Of a stretch of 64,000 nucleotides of DNA, positions 63,790-64,000 are shown piece by piece. The translations under genes were made by a program, and so were the position numbers. How positions within the stretch are numbered: position 1 is the first letter of the stretch; each line of letters starts with the position of its first letter. The notes under the pieces are model-generated. The model was not told where the DNA came from and did not search any database. It saw nothing but the letters and a program-made list of their open reading frames with translations. Source of the stretch: Ascaris suum (taxonomy: Eukaryota; Nematoda; Chromadorea; Rhabditida; Ascarididae); NCBI GenBank assembly GCA_013433145.1, contig CM024180.1, forward strand, positions 4,468,001-4,532,000, in the 5' to 3' direction.

Positions 63790-64000
63790 TCTCAGCCGAT
63801 TACGGGTACAGCAATTTCTGCGGGGATTGCAAATAAGCTCTCAAATAATACGACACGACACGTGTTATAGGCCATAGCTTATGAGAACCCTAATACCTAT
63901 GAGGTTAATTAAGCATTTTTTTGCACCTTTGAGTAACATTTGTTCCCAAAATTTCCGAATGAAAAATACTGTATTCGATTATGTCCTCTTTAAAATGGCA
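63790..64000. other. Right flank
   Basis: No coding segment recognised between the transporter and the window edge. Confidence 0.4.

Overview
The window looks like nuclear DNA from a parasitic-type nematode, probably of the ascarid/filarial side (Spirurina), although the exact species cannot be read from the sequence. Reasons: A+T-rich DNA, genes broken into many short exons with 0.3-2.6 kb introns, acceptors mostly of the TTTCAG type, candidate trans-splice acceptors 10-31 nt before all three start codons, long (TA)n arrays and long poly(C)/poly(G) tracts. No bacterial operons, tRNA, rRNA or CRISPR were seen.

Three protein-coding genes can be assembled exon by exon with matching splice phases. 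(1) About 1.05-19.4 kb, minus strand: the 5' part (17 exons, 888 codons) of a non-muscle myosin II heavy chain, covering the whole motor, the IQ neck and the first residues of the rod. The rest of the tail lies beyond the left edge. (2) 20.8-34.0 kb, minus strand: a complete 12-exon histidine acid phosphatase (about 425 residues) with RHGxRTP and HD catalytic motifs and a predicted C-terminal membrane anchor. (3) 50.7-63.8 kb, plus strand: a complete 12-exon SLC7-type cationic amino acid transporter (661 residues, about 14 membrane segments). The myosin and phosphatase genes run head-to-tail on the minus strand. The phosphatase and transporter are divergent and are separated by about 16.8 kb.

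That 34-50.7 kb interval has no securely identified gene. It holds a decayed Ty3/gypsy-type integrase (35.89-36.35 kb), two very long (TA)n arrays, an inverted pair of diverged repeats of about 330 bp at 44.2 and 49.6-49.9 kb, and a tentative three-exon minus-strand gene (46.6-50.4 kb). The first exon of that tentative gene resembles the second and third helices of a histone fold. This is the best candidate for something undescribed, but it rests on splice phase and eye alone.

Other structure includes a duplicated element of about 105 bp just upstream of the myosin start, a coding-like plus-strand segment inside a phosphatase intron, a 20-22 bp minisatellite, and an excess of the octamer ATGCAAAT outside the myosin gene. 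The three genes have unrelated roles: actomyosin contractility, ecto- or lysosomal phosphatase, and amino acid uptake. Nothing suggests that they work together.
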